A DNA stretch of 64,000 bases from contig MSJI02000807.1 in NCBI GenBank assembly GCA_001931905.2, positions 62,001 through 126,000 of the forward strand. Reading direction: 5' to 3'. The DNA is from Cladosporium sp. IMV 00045 (Eukaryota > Ascomycota > Dothideomycetes > Cladosporiales > Cladosporiaceae). The notes under the pieces are model-generated. The model had not been told where the DNA came from and did no database searches. It saw only the letters and a list, made by a program, of their open reading frames with translations. This document shows positions 45,514 through 55,645 of this stretch, in pieces. Position 1 is the first letter of the stretch; each line of letters starts with the position of its first letter. The translations under genes were made by a program, and so were the position numbers.

Positions 45514-46522
45514 ATGGCTCTTCGTCTGGCATCCAGGCGCTTTGCGCCTCAGGTCTTCCGCCGTGGCATGGCCACCACCGTCGAGCACAGCAAGGGCGAG
45601 CCCATTTCCACCGCCGCCGAAGCCATGACCGCCTCTCGCCCTCCTGTCCCTGCCTCGAAGACCACCAACGTCAAGGAGCCTTCTCTCGACAAGGACGCCC
45701 TCAAGAAGACCTTCCAGATCTACCGATGGAACCCCGACGAGCCCACCAGCAAGCCGAAGATGCAGTCCTACACCCTCGACCTGAACAAGACCGGACCCAT
45801 GATGCTCGACGCGCTTATCAGGATCAAGAACGAGATCGACCCGACTCTTACTTTCAGGAGAAGCTGCAGAGAAGGCATTTGCGGTAGCTGCGCAATGAAC
45901 ATTGACGGTGTCAACACGCTGGCGTGCTTGTGTATGTGAAAACATTGGATGGCGGACATACACGGAACAAACCAGGCTAATACCTTTGGACAGGCCGCAT
46001 TCCCAGAGATGAGAAGACCGAGTCTCGCATCTACCCCCTCCCTCACACCTACGTTGTCAAGGACATCGTGCCCGACTTGACCCAGTTCTACAAGCAGTAC
46101 AAGTCTATTCAGCCCTACCTCCAGCGCGACTCACCACCCGAAGACGTAAGTCAAAGTCCAGAACTCTGCGCACCTACCATATATTAACAGCATATCAGGG
46201 CCGTGAGAACCGCCAGTCCAAGGAAGACCGCCGCAAGCTCGACGGTCTGTACGAGTGCATTCTGTGCGCCTGCTGCAGCACCTCATGCCCTTCATACTGG
46301 TGGAACAGCGAGGAGTACCTCGGCCCCGCCGTGCTCATGCAGTCATACCGCTGGATCGCCGACTCGCGTGACGAGAAGACCGCTCAGCGCATGGACGGCC
46401 TCAACAACAGCATGAGCTTGTACCGATGCCACACTATCCTGAACTGCAGCAGGACCTGCCCCAAGGGTCTCAACCCTGCTCTCGCCATTGCCGAGATCAA
46501 GAAGAGCATGGCCTTCACCTGA
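45514..46522 (+). CDS. sdhB: Succinate dehydrogenase iron-sulfur subunit (SDHB)
   Basis: Three exons, join(45514..45931, 45994..46145, 46199..46522), give 297 residues. The protein is the complex II subunit that passes electrons from FAD to ubiquinone in the mitochondrial inner membrane. An Arg-rich presequence (about 1-35) is present. The 2Fe-2S ligands are C118, C123, C126 and C138; the other clusters use C210, C213, C216, C220, C267, C273 and C277. The first intron (62 nt) falls two codons after Cys138. His268 in RCHTILNC and Pro221 in SCPSYWW, positions known from SDH-inhibitor work in fungi, carry the usual wild-type residues. Length and motifs are normal for fungal SDHB. Confidence 0.97.
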
Positions 46523-48598
46523 ATGCTCGTCACCAAACAGGGGTGTTAAAGAAATAAGGGTATTGGGGGAAACTGTTTTGTGTCATTGCATTTCGACAGT
46601 CGTTGGCGGTGCTTTTTTTGTAAATACTGTAAAATTCCAACTTGATTTCTTTGGGTTAATTGTCTCCTCTAGTCTCTGTTTTTTCTTTCTCAGTATCGAT
46701 ACCCATTCCGATCTTCCACTTTACCGCTAACGTGCTTGGCTTCTGCAGCTGCTGCCTCATGCATATTTGCCAGGCCATGAAAGCAAGGCAATTTCAGACG
46801 CAAGTATGCACTTCTCAAGTTCCGTCACACCATGGAAATGGACATGTGCCTGGTTCATACAGGCAAGGACCAAGCTCCGGCTACGGACGAGGTGTCAGGT
46901 GCCCAACACTGCATGCAATGCAAAGCAGTGATTAACAAAGCAGGTCGACTTCTGAGCTGAACCACCACATTTTCGACCGCTTGAGCAGGCAATTCAAATC
47001 GTCAGCTTCAGTGACTGGCGCATGGAGCGTCTGCTCTGATGCTGAACACCAACGAATGGATGGCCCATGTTGTCGGCCGACACCTGTCAATAATATTCGC
47101 GAGTGTACGTAAGCGGTACAAATTTAGACTTATCAAATTGGATCCCATCAAAGACTGCCGCAGCCGCCTGACTGCCGACATACAACCACAGTACGAATGC
47201 CAACAACAACGTTGACTGGATGGGAGACAGGCCTCACGTTGAACGCCACCTCTCGATGAACCTATTTTGGTGAGCAGTGAACTCATCATGAGCGAGGGTA
47301 AGCGACACGTCGTTGAGTTACCAAATCGAACCCTCAACAAAACAAATCGCCGCGCAGCCAGCCTAAAGCAGCAACGAGAGTACGGGAACCGTTCAACCAA
47401 AGTATCTAAAAATCGCCTCCGACTCAATGGCGCGCGCTAAAATTGCTTGAGCGGTAGAGACGACTGGAGTACGTCAACAGCGAGACGGAACATGTTTATT
47501 TCGGGACGAAGACTTGTATTTGTTGGATCTGAGATGTAAGAATCGATGTCCTCGACAGCTACCACTGGACCTAAGGAAATCTCACAAAGCGCCCGCTGGC
47601 AACTTCCGGCGGCCCTCAAGCGAGACGCCCGCTGCGTGCCATGAATCCTTGCATGCAGTCAGGTCTTGATGGTGACGCGCGACTAGATCTCGTATTATCG
47701 ACTTGATGTTTGGCTTTGGTAGATGGGAGCGAGTGTTGACGCCGTATGGAGGAGAAACAACTAGACCTAATCTTGGGGATGAAAATGTTAGAGCGTTTGG
47801 CAGTCTATATAAAACGACCGTCTACCTCATCGATAATCGGTTACTGATTCTAAACTACACTCAAACACTCGCCAATCCTCTTCCGCAGCTTTTCCAGAAC
47901 GTCGTCAGGCTGACCAACCAAACCCCACACGACACCAACCGCACACCAGTCGAGCCACGCCATCGGAAAGTGGATACTCTCCCAGCAATACATCTAGTCT
48001 TCTCACTACTGCTCCGGCAACGACAAGAGCCATACTATTGACTTTGAATCGGTCAAGCAGCACCCTCCTTCCGGTGAAAGAATTCACTTTGTTGCTGCAG
48101 GTGGAAGCATCCCATCGCCTGATCAACGCAACCCTCCTGTAAGCGCCAGGATCTCCAGCGCTTCCCCGTCGAATCACAAGACGCCGTCTCTGCAGCACAT
48201 TGTCGCCAAACACTCCCCTTACGGTAAGGCGGTCGACCAGTATATTGGGCCTGTCCGCCATTGGTTCCTGCTGCCGACTTGCTCTGCATCACAAACAGCG
48301 GCCCGAACGACATCAGTCTACGCGCCCGATGCAAGAATAGACGCCGCATTTTTCGTTTCTTCGCTGTGCTTTGCAGGTCCTTGGTGCAGCTTTCTTCCCA
48401 ATACCACTCTTGCTTCGACACACTCCTTCGGCCCTCCTTTAAGCCTTCATTCTCCTTCTTCCCGCCCCGGTTTTCTTCTCTTCTTCACCGGCAGTTTACC
48501 TTTGCCAGTCCCCAGGTCTTGGGTACCTTCTACCGTTCGCGTCCTGTGCTCTCTTGGTCATATCAGTCATTCATTCTTCGGTCAAGAACAACCTAATC
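46523..48598. other. 2.1-kb region without a recognised gene
   Basis: Downstream of SDHB and upstream of the low-complexity protein. Short frames only. The last 350 nt (about 48250-48598) are strongly pyrimidine-rich (CTTCTTC, CCTTC tracts), which suggests a long transcribed leader for the next gene. Confidence 0.45.
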
Positions 48599-49546
48599 AT
48601 GGCTTCAGCAACTGCCACTGCTACTATGGCCGCTGCCGGGTTCGACAAACGATCCACCTCTAGCGTCTCTTCTTCACTTCAGACGCCTGGCTCCGGTACA
48701 TTCCCATCAGAACTGAGAAGTCCCATGGTAGCCTCTCCGAGCCTTCTCAAGAAGGACGAGGCTCTGAAGACACCTATCACTCCACCATCTGCATACCTCG
48801 ATTTCCTCAAGAACATGCCTCCTGCTTTGATGAGCCCGTTGCCCACAGGCACCAGCAGCCACTTCAAGTTTCCGGACAAAGCCTCGAGCAAGATTTCTGA
48901 GATCGGTGCCGACAGACCAGTCCACAGCCCGGCCACCTCTCAACCAGCTCTTTCCCGTAATACTTCATTCGATTCAAACACTTCTTCATCTACTACATCG
49001 AATGAAAGCGTTGCTTCGCACAGCAGTGCAGGCAACACCACCCGCTCGAAGCCACGATCACCTCGAATCACCATCCCACCGTCTCCATTCGCCGTGCCTG
49101 CACCACGATCCTCTCGCACGCCTCGCAGACTTCAAATCCCACATTCACCCTTCACACCAGCATTGGGATCCGCACACTCAGTGCCTTCGCCATACTCCGG
49201 CACACCCCTCAGCGCCGCCCCGTGGAGTGCAACTTACTCGCCGCGCGACGCCGATCCAGACGCCAACGGCAAGCCAGGAAAGGTCAGTGTACGGCAAGTG
49301 GTCACTAGGACTGTGACGTACTGTCGCACACCACTCGAGCCCGCACCTAGAGGCAAGAGAAGAAAACTGGATGCGCCGGCGGCCGAGCCGTCTTCGTTGA
49401 GCTGCAAGCCATTAGACGCGGTGGATGAAGCATCGACTGAGAGGGATTCACCAGAGCCCGCTTCCGAGAACGAAGCTCAGGTCAAGAAAGAGGAATCCGA
49501 AGAGCCGACCGTCAGCGCAGCTTCCACTCCGCCCAAAGAAGAATGA
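48599..49546 (+). CDS. Low-complexity Ser/Pro/Thr-rich fungal protein
   Basis: The ATG at 48599 opens a 315-codon single exon. The protein is dominated by Ser, Pro, Thr and Ala. It has a short conserved-looking hydrophobic patch, ITPPSAYLDFLKNMPPALMSP (one residue more than needed, residues about 63-82), several SPRITIPPSPF and RRLQIPHSPF proline-directed phosphorylation-like repeats, a basic KRRKLD element that may serve in nuclear import, and an acidic Glu-rich tail. The 'TPxTPPxAYxxFLKxxxP' motif is familiar from poorly characterised ascomycete proteins, sometimes misnamed as glucosidases in databases; there is no enzyme domain here. Function is unknown. A regulatory or nuclear scaffold role is only a guess. 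Confidence 0.7.
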   Translation: MASATATATMAAAGFDKRSTSSVSSSLQTPGSGTFPSELRSPMVASPSLLKKDEALKTPITPPSAYLDFLKNMPPALMSPLPTGTSSHFKFPDKASSKISEIGADRPVHSPATSQPALSRNTSFDSNTSSSTTSNESVASHSSAGNTTRSKPRSPRITIPPSPFAVPAPRSSRTPRRLQIPHSPFTPALGSAHSVPSPYSGTPLSAAPWSATYSPRDADPDANGKPGKVSVRQVVTRTVTYCRTPLEPAPRGKRRKLDAPAAEPSSLSCKPLDAVDEASTERDSPEPASENEAQVKKEESEEPTVSAASTPPKEE

Positions 49547-50464
49547 CAAGTCCCACAGATAACTTACCAAACGACTCCTCAACAAACGAACGCTCTATTC
49601 CTCCAACGGATTCTCCAGCAACATCAAACTTTCACGATTGAACGAACGAACGATAAAACAAACAGACAAACGAACAGACCTCCCCAACAGCGTTGTTTCT
49701 TGACTTTCTCAAAGACGCCTGCGACAGCCTGGCGCTCGAGGCGCACGAGCGGTGTTCATCCGTTGACGAATTTTGACTGCTTTCTGCTCTCCATGCACTT
49801 GTTCTTTTCCTTGGCGTTCTTCCAGGCGGCTTGGTTCTTTTAGTACTATTGTTTCTGCGCGGTTAGTGGGCGGAAGTGGATATTGATCTCTTAGCGAGCA
49901 TAGGGCGGTGGTGTCGAGTATGCTATTCGGAGGCAGATTTATGAGAATACAATTTACCAAATTGAAATGAGAAAACTTGTCTTCTTTTGCTGCTGCTACG
50001 TACTATGATAACAGAAGTCTACCTCAGATATCGTGCAACTATGTTTGAGGACCACAACAGAAGGCAACAAGCAACCTAGGAACACACGTGTATAAGTCAA
50101 AGTGAGATTGACATCGCGCCTCCATACCTGGTGCCGTCATCGTGAAGTACCGTAGAATCGCAACTTCGGAGCGTTTTTCCAGGTCATGCATGGTGATCCA
50201 TTCGTAGCCAAATACCTGGACTGCACCAACACGCTCACATAAGCGTTGATATCCTCATTCTGAAACATGGCAACGTAAGGCTCAGACGCGTCAGAATATC
50301 TGTTGCATAGCTTTGGCCCCTGGTGAAGCGTACGGAACACCGCAGTGAATGACATGAGATCTATATCAAGAATAAGAAAACCGGCTCGCCACCCTCGCCA
50401 GGCGTCTCGCTCGCGCGCTGGATGAAGGATCGATTACTGTATGTACAACCAACACAACGCTTCG
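49547..50464. other. Intergenic region with no recognised feature
   Basis: About 920 nt downstream of the low-complexity gene. It includes AACGAACGA-type short tandem motifs (49640-49675) and short frames without domain character. I see nothing further. Confidence 0.4.
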
Positions 50465-50813
50465 TTAATTATGCGACAAATACAGCTGACGCACAACCAT
50501 TGCCTGTCGAATCTCTCCCTTGAACGCGAAGTTCAGAATCTCGCTCGCCACCACTGCACCGTGTGCGTTGTGAAGCTGGCTGGCTGTGGGCAAGCGTTAG
50601 AGCCATGAGTCCGTTGTTGGTAGGAGTAGAGTCGACTCACTGTGAGGTACTGGGCTCCGTAGTCACTGCCGGTGCTTGTGCATGCGGTTGTGAGGGCTGC
50701 GATGCGATGGCGGTCGGCGACGGGTCGCGTTTCCAGTGTGTGAATGGCTTTCTCGCTTCTGCTGTGGCGAGTAGGAAGAGGAATGCCAGTATTGAGAGGA
50801 GGATGGCCTTCAT
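50465..50813 (-). CDS. Small secreted protein, two exons, 95 residues
   Basis: The first exon, from the ATG at 50813, begins with a clean signal peptide (MKAILLSILAFLFLLATAEA). A basic patch (RKPFTHWKRD) and a Pro/Gln/Ser/Thr-rich linker follow. A perfect donor GTGAGT (50640) interrupts it. The second exon is joined as complement(50465..50579, 50641..50813), using the second of two acceptors four bases apart (CAGCCAG). It yields a coherent tail, HNAHGAVVASEILNFAFKG, ending at a TAA. The upstream acceptor would give a different, less protein-like tail. With no cysteines in the mature part it is not a classical disulfide-rich effector. Function is unknown. It is divergently transcribed from PRP28. 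Confidence 0.55.
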
Positions 50814-51286
50814 GGTTTTGAGTTGCCAACGCACAGGTCGAGATTGTCGTTCGTTGATTTTTGTTGACTAGATAACAGTTCCAGAGTTCTGATGTTATTC
50901 GGCTTCTGGAAGACAAGGCCTAAGAGCGGTGTTTCTTGATGCACGAAAGCGATGAAGTGACTGATCTCAAGGTGGCATTCATTCACAGCGGTGTGTCACG
51001 ATCATATAGTCTTTCCAAAACGTAGTAAATGCCGCGATGGTCTCACGTTCCCCCGCTCGGATGCCATGGCAAGCCTACCTACACGCGGTCAGGCGGTGCA
51101 TCTGAGTGATGGAAGAGGGCAGCGCCACTCTCTTTGTTGGCGATGACAGTCCCATAAATAGGTGAGTCGCCCAGGAGCTATCGAAACGATAGTCTGGCGG
51201 AGACAGGTCGGAGGCTAAAGCTTATGTGAAGCCGCCTCGGGTTACCTCAGCTCGCGTCAGGTGAGAATGCCAAGCTCGAGCTTCAC
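50814..51286. promoter_or_regulatory. Divergent promoter between the secreted protein and PRP28
   Basis: About 473 nt separate the two starts. No coding sequence is seen. It should hold promoters for both genes. Confidence 0.4.
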
Positions 51287-53713
51287 ATGTCACTTGTAAG
51301 AGGCGATCCTATGTTTGCGCCTGGCTCATCAACGACATCTAAACCAACGTCAACAACCAAGATGGGTGATTATAGGATACCCCCTCCGCCACCTCCACCA
51401 CCAGAGGATCTTCCTCCTCCACCACCGCCCCCAAGTGATGATATTATCCCTCCACCACCACCTCCGCCAACCACGACCACGAATGGACACGCCGAACTCG
51501 AGGAAGACCTGCAGCCCAATCTGAGGAAACGAAAACTGGGATGGGGCGCAAAACCTAAAGTTCAACCGCTTAGTGTCGAGGATCTTTTGGCAAAGAAGAA
51601 AGCCGCAGACGACGCCGCAGCGAAGCCAAAATTCTTGTCCAAGAAGGAGCGCGAAAGGATTGCGTTGGAGAAACGAGAGAAAGAAGCTGCTGCTGCAAAA
51701 GGCGCATCTGCTGGCAATGGCACATCCACTGCGGTCGCGAATGGTGCGAACGGCGCAAATGGACGTGCGAAAGAGCCCGCAAAAGCTGTACCAACGGGAC
51801 CGCGTTCTATGCCCACAGGACCACGAGCGATGCGCGCTCAGCCTTCTGCAGACCTCGCAAGCAAAGGCTATGACATGAAGCCTCCGCCAGCTCCCAAATC
51901 CGTATCGGTCGTAGATGGCCCACAATCGAAGAAACCTAAGGAGACCGAAGTGGAAGCCAATTTGACACGACAGCGCTATATGGGAGCAGACACGCAAGTT
52001 TCATCTTTCTCTGCGAAGAAGAAGAGGAAGCGGACTACAGAGAAGAAGTTCAACTTTGAATGGAACACGGAAGAGGACACTAGTCCGGATTACAACCCAC
52101 TGTACAACACTCGCGCCGAGACCAATTTCTTTGGACGTGGCAAGCTGGGCGGCTACACAGATGACATGACTGAGGAACAAGTGCGCAAATACGCCGCGTC
52201 TCTGGCAGAGCGCGATCCTGAAGCTGGTCCACAGCGTGCCGCGCAGATCCTGGAAATGGAGCGAAGGCGACGCGAAGAAGGAAGCAGGAACGGAATTGAC
52301 GTACACTGGAGCCAGAAGCCTTTGGAAAGAATGCGGGAGAGAGACTGGCGTATTTTCAAAGAAGATTTCAACATCGCCACCAAAGGCGGCAACATCCCCA
52401 ATCCTATGCGGAGCTGGAAGGAGTCTGGTTTGCCCAGCCGTATACTGGACATCGTGGACCAAGTGGGCTACAAAGAGCCTTCGGCTGTCCAAAGAGCTGG
52501 TATCCCTATCGCTCTGCAGTCTCGAGATCTTATCGGTGTCGCCGTCACCGGTTCCGGTAAGACTGCAGCTTTCTTGCTGCCTTTACTGGTTTACATCTCG
52601 GAACTACCAGCGTTGGATGAGTATACCAAAAACGACGGACCATATGCGATCATTCTGGCACCCACCCGTGAATTAGCACAACAGATTGAGATTGAAGCGA
52701 AGAAATTCGCCACACCGCTGGGCTTCAAGTGTGTTTCTCTTGTTGGTGGACACAGCATCGAAGAACAGTCGTACAACATGCGCGATGGCGCCGAGATTAT
52801 CATCGCCACGCCTGGTCGTCTTGTCGATTGTATCGAGCGCCGTGTCCTCGTGCTTAGTCAGTGCTGCTACATTATCATGGATGAGGCTGACCGTATGATC
52901 GATCTCGGATTTGAAGAGCCCGTGAACAAGATTCTCGATGCTCTCCCCGCGAGCAACGAGAAGCCCGACAACGAAGACGCGGAAAATCCGCTGGCGATGG
53001 CCCGCCATCTTGGCGGTAAGGATCGTTACAGACAGACAATGATGTACACGGCAACCATGCCTTCGGCCGTAGAACGCATTGCACGCAAGTATCTCCGGCG
53101 CCCAGCCATCGTTACTATCGGTAACGTTGGTGAGGCCGTTGATACCGTTGAGCAACGCGTCGAATTCGTGCAAGGCGAGGACAAGCGCAAGAGACGCCTG
53201 GCCGACATCCTCCACTCTCAAGAGTTCAAAGCGCCGATCATCGTCTTCGTCAACATTAAGCGAAACTGCGATGCTGTCGCACGCTATATCCAACGCATGG
53301 GCTACAGCTCCGTCACTCTGCACGGAAGCAAGACTCAAGACCAGCGTGAAGCAGCGCTTGCATCTCTGCGCAACGGCCACACTGAAGTGCTCGTGGCGAC
53401 CGATCTTGCAGGCCGTGGTATCGATGTGCCAGATGTCTCGCTCGTCGTCAACTTCAATATGGCCACCAACATCGAGAGCTACACGCATCGTATCGGACGT
53501 ACTGGTCGTGCTGGCAAGCAAGGTGTTGCGATCACCTTCTTGGGCAACGAGGACAACGATGTCATGTATGATCTCAAGCAGATGATTAGCAAGAGCTCGC
53601 TCTCTAGGGTGCCTGAGGAGCTGCGCAAGCATGAAGCCGCCCAGCAGAAGTCGACGAAGGGAAGGGGCAAGATTGAGGATAGTGGTGGTTTCGGTGGAAA
53701 GGGCGGTTGGTAA
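51287..53713 (+). CDS. PRP28: PRP28-type DEAD-box pre-mRNA splicing helicase
   Basis: This 808-residue single-exon protein is a spliceosomal DEAD-box ATPase of the Prp28/DDX23 class, which helps exchange U1 for U6 at the 5' splice site in the nucleus. The N-terminus has three polyproline runs (residues 32-62), then a Lys/Glu-rich coiled stretch and the Prp28-type block FEWNTEEDTSPDYNPLYN. The Q motif region precedes GSGKT (422-426), PTRELAQQ, TPGRL and DEAD (532-535). Motif III is TAT rather than SAT, followed by IGNVGEAVDTVEQRVEFV. The C-terminal domain has HRIGRTGRAGKQG. A second in-frame ATG at 51362 (MGDYRIPPPP) is a plausible alternative start; the upstream 25 residues look less conserved. 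Confidence 0.93.
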   Translation: MSLVRGDPMFAPGSSTTSKPTSTTKMGDYRIPPPPPPPPEDLPPPPPPPSDDIIPPPPPPPTTTTNGHAELEEDLQPNLRKRKLGWGAKPKVQPLSVEDLLAKKKAADDAAAKPKFLSKKERERIALEKREKEAAAAKGASAGNGTSTAVANGANGANGRAKEPAKAVPTGPRSMPTGPRAMRAQPSADLASKGYDMKPPPAPKSVSVVDGPQSKKPKETEVEANLTRQRYMGADTQVSSFSAKKKRKRTTEKKFNFEWNTEEDTSPDYNPLYNTRAETNFFGRGKLGGYTDDMTEEQVRKYAASLAERDPEAGPQRAAQILEMERRRREEGSRNGIDVHWSQKPLERMRERDWRIFKEDFNIATKGGNIPNPMRSWKESGLPSRILDIVDQVGYKEPSAVQRAGIPIALQSRDLIGVAVTGSGKTAAFLLPLLVYISELPALDEYTKNDGPYAIILAPTRELAQQIEIEAKKFATPLGFKCVSLVGGHSIEEQSYNMRDGAEIIIATPGRLVDCIERRVLVLSQCCYIIMDEADRMIDLGFEEPVNKILDALPASNEKPDNEDAENPLAMARHLGGKDRYRQTMMYTATMPSAVERIARKYLRRPAIVTIGNVGEAVDTVEQRVEFVQGEDKRKRRLADILHSQEFKAPIIVFVNIKRNCDAVARYIQRMGYSSVTLHGSKTQDQREAALASLRNGHTEVLVATDLAGRGIDVPDVSLVVNFNMATNIESYTHRIGRTGRAGKQGVAITFLGNEDNDVMYDLKQMISKSSLSRVPEELRKHEAAQQKSTKGRGKIEDSGGFGGKGGW

Positions 53714-54423
53714 ACACAAACTCCTCCAGCATGACTTGTCGTCGATTCACGGGTCTTACCTGTAATGATACGTAGCTCATTTCGAACAATCAGAAATGAC
53801 CATAGCGCGAACACCCATTCATCGTGAAACCCCAGCAACGTCTCTAACAACAAGATTAATCGAGTAAATTTTCGTTTTTCTGCCAGTATTATCATTACCC
53901 AGCGACGGCGCCCAATCCATGCCCTCTCGAGCGCCATCGCCTAAACCAACCCATCCATACATCTGCCTTACCCAACCACCGGCACTGTTCAGCCGAAAGT
54001 CAAGCGAGCTGTGTCCCGCTGCTATCTTGCTTGGTATACCACCCAATCCTGTCAACATGCCCTTGTTTTTGTTTCCCCCAACGCATCGCTAAACGTATTT
54101 TTTTGTTTCTTCTATGTGCAGTCCTTTTCGATGAGGCTTCGTTCCTCGAACATCATGCGTTGCGTAAGCCCTTTCGTACTCTGACAACATCCCGTTGGGT
54201 TTGAGAGGCTTCCATACTCGTGTTGTCCGGAACAGGTAGCCTTTCGTTTCGGGGTCTCTGAGCTCGGCAATAAGCGTCCTAGGCTGCCGCGGTTTGCTTG
54301 CTGCAAGAAAGCCTTCTTCTTTGGAGAATCCAAAAGCAAGCTGTTGATCAATCACTTCTGTCCGTTTCCTGCTTCCGTTCCTTTCATCAACGCGGAAAAC
54401 GCGTGGCTACTCGTTCAATCCTT
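53714..54423. other. Intergenic 3' regions of convergent genes
   Basis: About 710 nt between convergent stops. An 88-codon minus-strand frame (54089-54355) is open but has no recognisable domain, so I treat the region as untranslated. Confidence 0.45.
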
Positions 54424-55645
54424 TCAGATGCCTCCGAACGAGGCTGGCTGGATGGTAGCCCTGCGGCCCTGGATCAAGCGCTCCGTCTGCACGTACAGAC
54501 TGTCGAGATACTGCATGGCGCGAGGATCCTTCAAGATCTTCGCAACTTGCAAACCAGAGCTGATCAGCTGCAAGATGTTGCGGTCGTCCTTGAGAGGGCG
54601 CGACTGGTGCTTGGCCGCATGGCGCATCTCCAGGCTGTTCTCGAGAATTGTGATCAACTGCTTGATCTGGCCGTTGTACAGCACGCGAGCGGGGATGCGG
54701 CGCTTGGTCGCGAGGCGCTTGAGCAAGTACACCCACTCGGACCACTCGCGGTCGGCGGCGGTGCGGACGGGGCGCTTGTCCGGCTCGATAGGCACGGGAA
54801 ACTGGTATCGGGCGACGAAGTCGTAGCCGCACTGCGACAGTCGATCGTTGACCTTGGTCAGAATCTCGTCTTGTTCCTGTGCGTACAGCGTAATGGGCAG
54901 CTGCGGCAGATCCTCCTCTTTTGGCTCGTAGTCACCGTCTGCGGGCTTGTCGAGCAGCTGAGATGGGCCGTCGAACTCGTCGCGGTTGGATGGTCGGCGC
55001 TGAGGGTACGTCTTGCCGCTGCTGTGGAGACTCGTCGTGCTCGAGGCAGTCTCGCCGTAATAGGGCGGTATTGAGCTCATTCTAGTCGTCTCGGAGGGGC
55101 TGCGGGGAAGAGACTGCTGGGACCAATTGCTTTCCCATGGGCTGTAGGGCTGGTTATCGGCGGGTGATCTGGTGGAGGCAGGGAATTGACCCAGGCCCGG
55201 TGAGGCAGGCCACGGTGAAGGTTCCTGAAAGCCAGTGGTTCGTCTATTTGGCCACTCTGGGTCTGTTCCCCATCGTTGCGGCTGGTTGGTTGGGGTCTGG
55301 TTCTGGTATAATCGTTGTTCGGCGGCCATCAGGCCAGGTGGGTAGCTTTAGGGAAGATTAGCATGAGCCGTGGTACAACGTCGACGCCTTCATGTAGTTG
55401 AACGTACCTGACAGCCGGTGAAGGTCTTGTGGACGACCATGTGTCTGATCTGTCGGGCTGCTGGGGAAACCTTTGTCTAGAGAGACCATTGGTCAGCTGG
55501 CGAGGTCTGATATGCACGAGGATATAGGTGCACAAGCGTACTGTCTAGCGAAAGCCTCATCATATCTGCCGTATAGTGCACTGCCTCGACGAGGGTCGTT
55601 AGGCGCATAGCCTGTGGAAGACATGGAAGGTGGACCCGAAGCCAT
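54424..55645 (-). CDS. Conserved-type fungal protein of unknown function, three exons
   Basis: Three exons, complement(54424..55345, 55408..55476, 55542..55645), join in frame to 364 residues with introns of 62 and 65 nt. The N-terminal half is Ser/Pro/Gln-rich and probably disordered. The C-terminal half (from about residue 205) is a compact helical region: LPITLYAQEQDEILTKVNDR, a YDFVARYQFPVP segment, then WSEWVYLLKRLATKRRIPAR, YNGQIKQLITILENSLEMR and LQLISSGLQVAKILKD. There is no signal peptide or membrane segment. I know of similarly organised ascomycete hypotheticals but cannot assign a function. The first exon supplies the ATG (55645) with MASGPPSMSSTGY; the internal ATG at the start of the third exon is unlikely to be the true start. 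Confidence 0.72.

Noticed and set aside
52673..53719. 348-codon frame opposite the PRP28 helicase
   Set aside because: It is a shadow of the helicase exon; no protein character of its own.
54089..54355. 88-codon minus-strand frame downstream of the three-exon hypothetical gene
   Set aside because: Some protein-like character, but no domain, start context or splice link; better read as 3' untranslated sequence.
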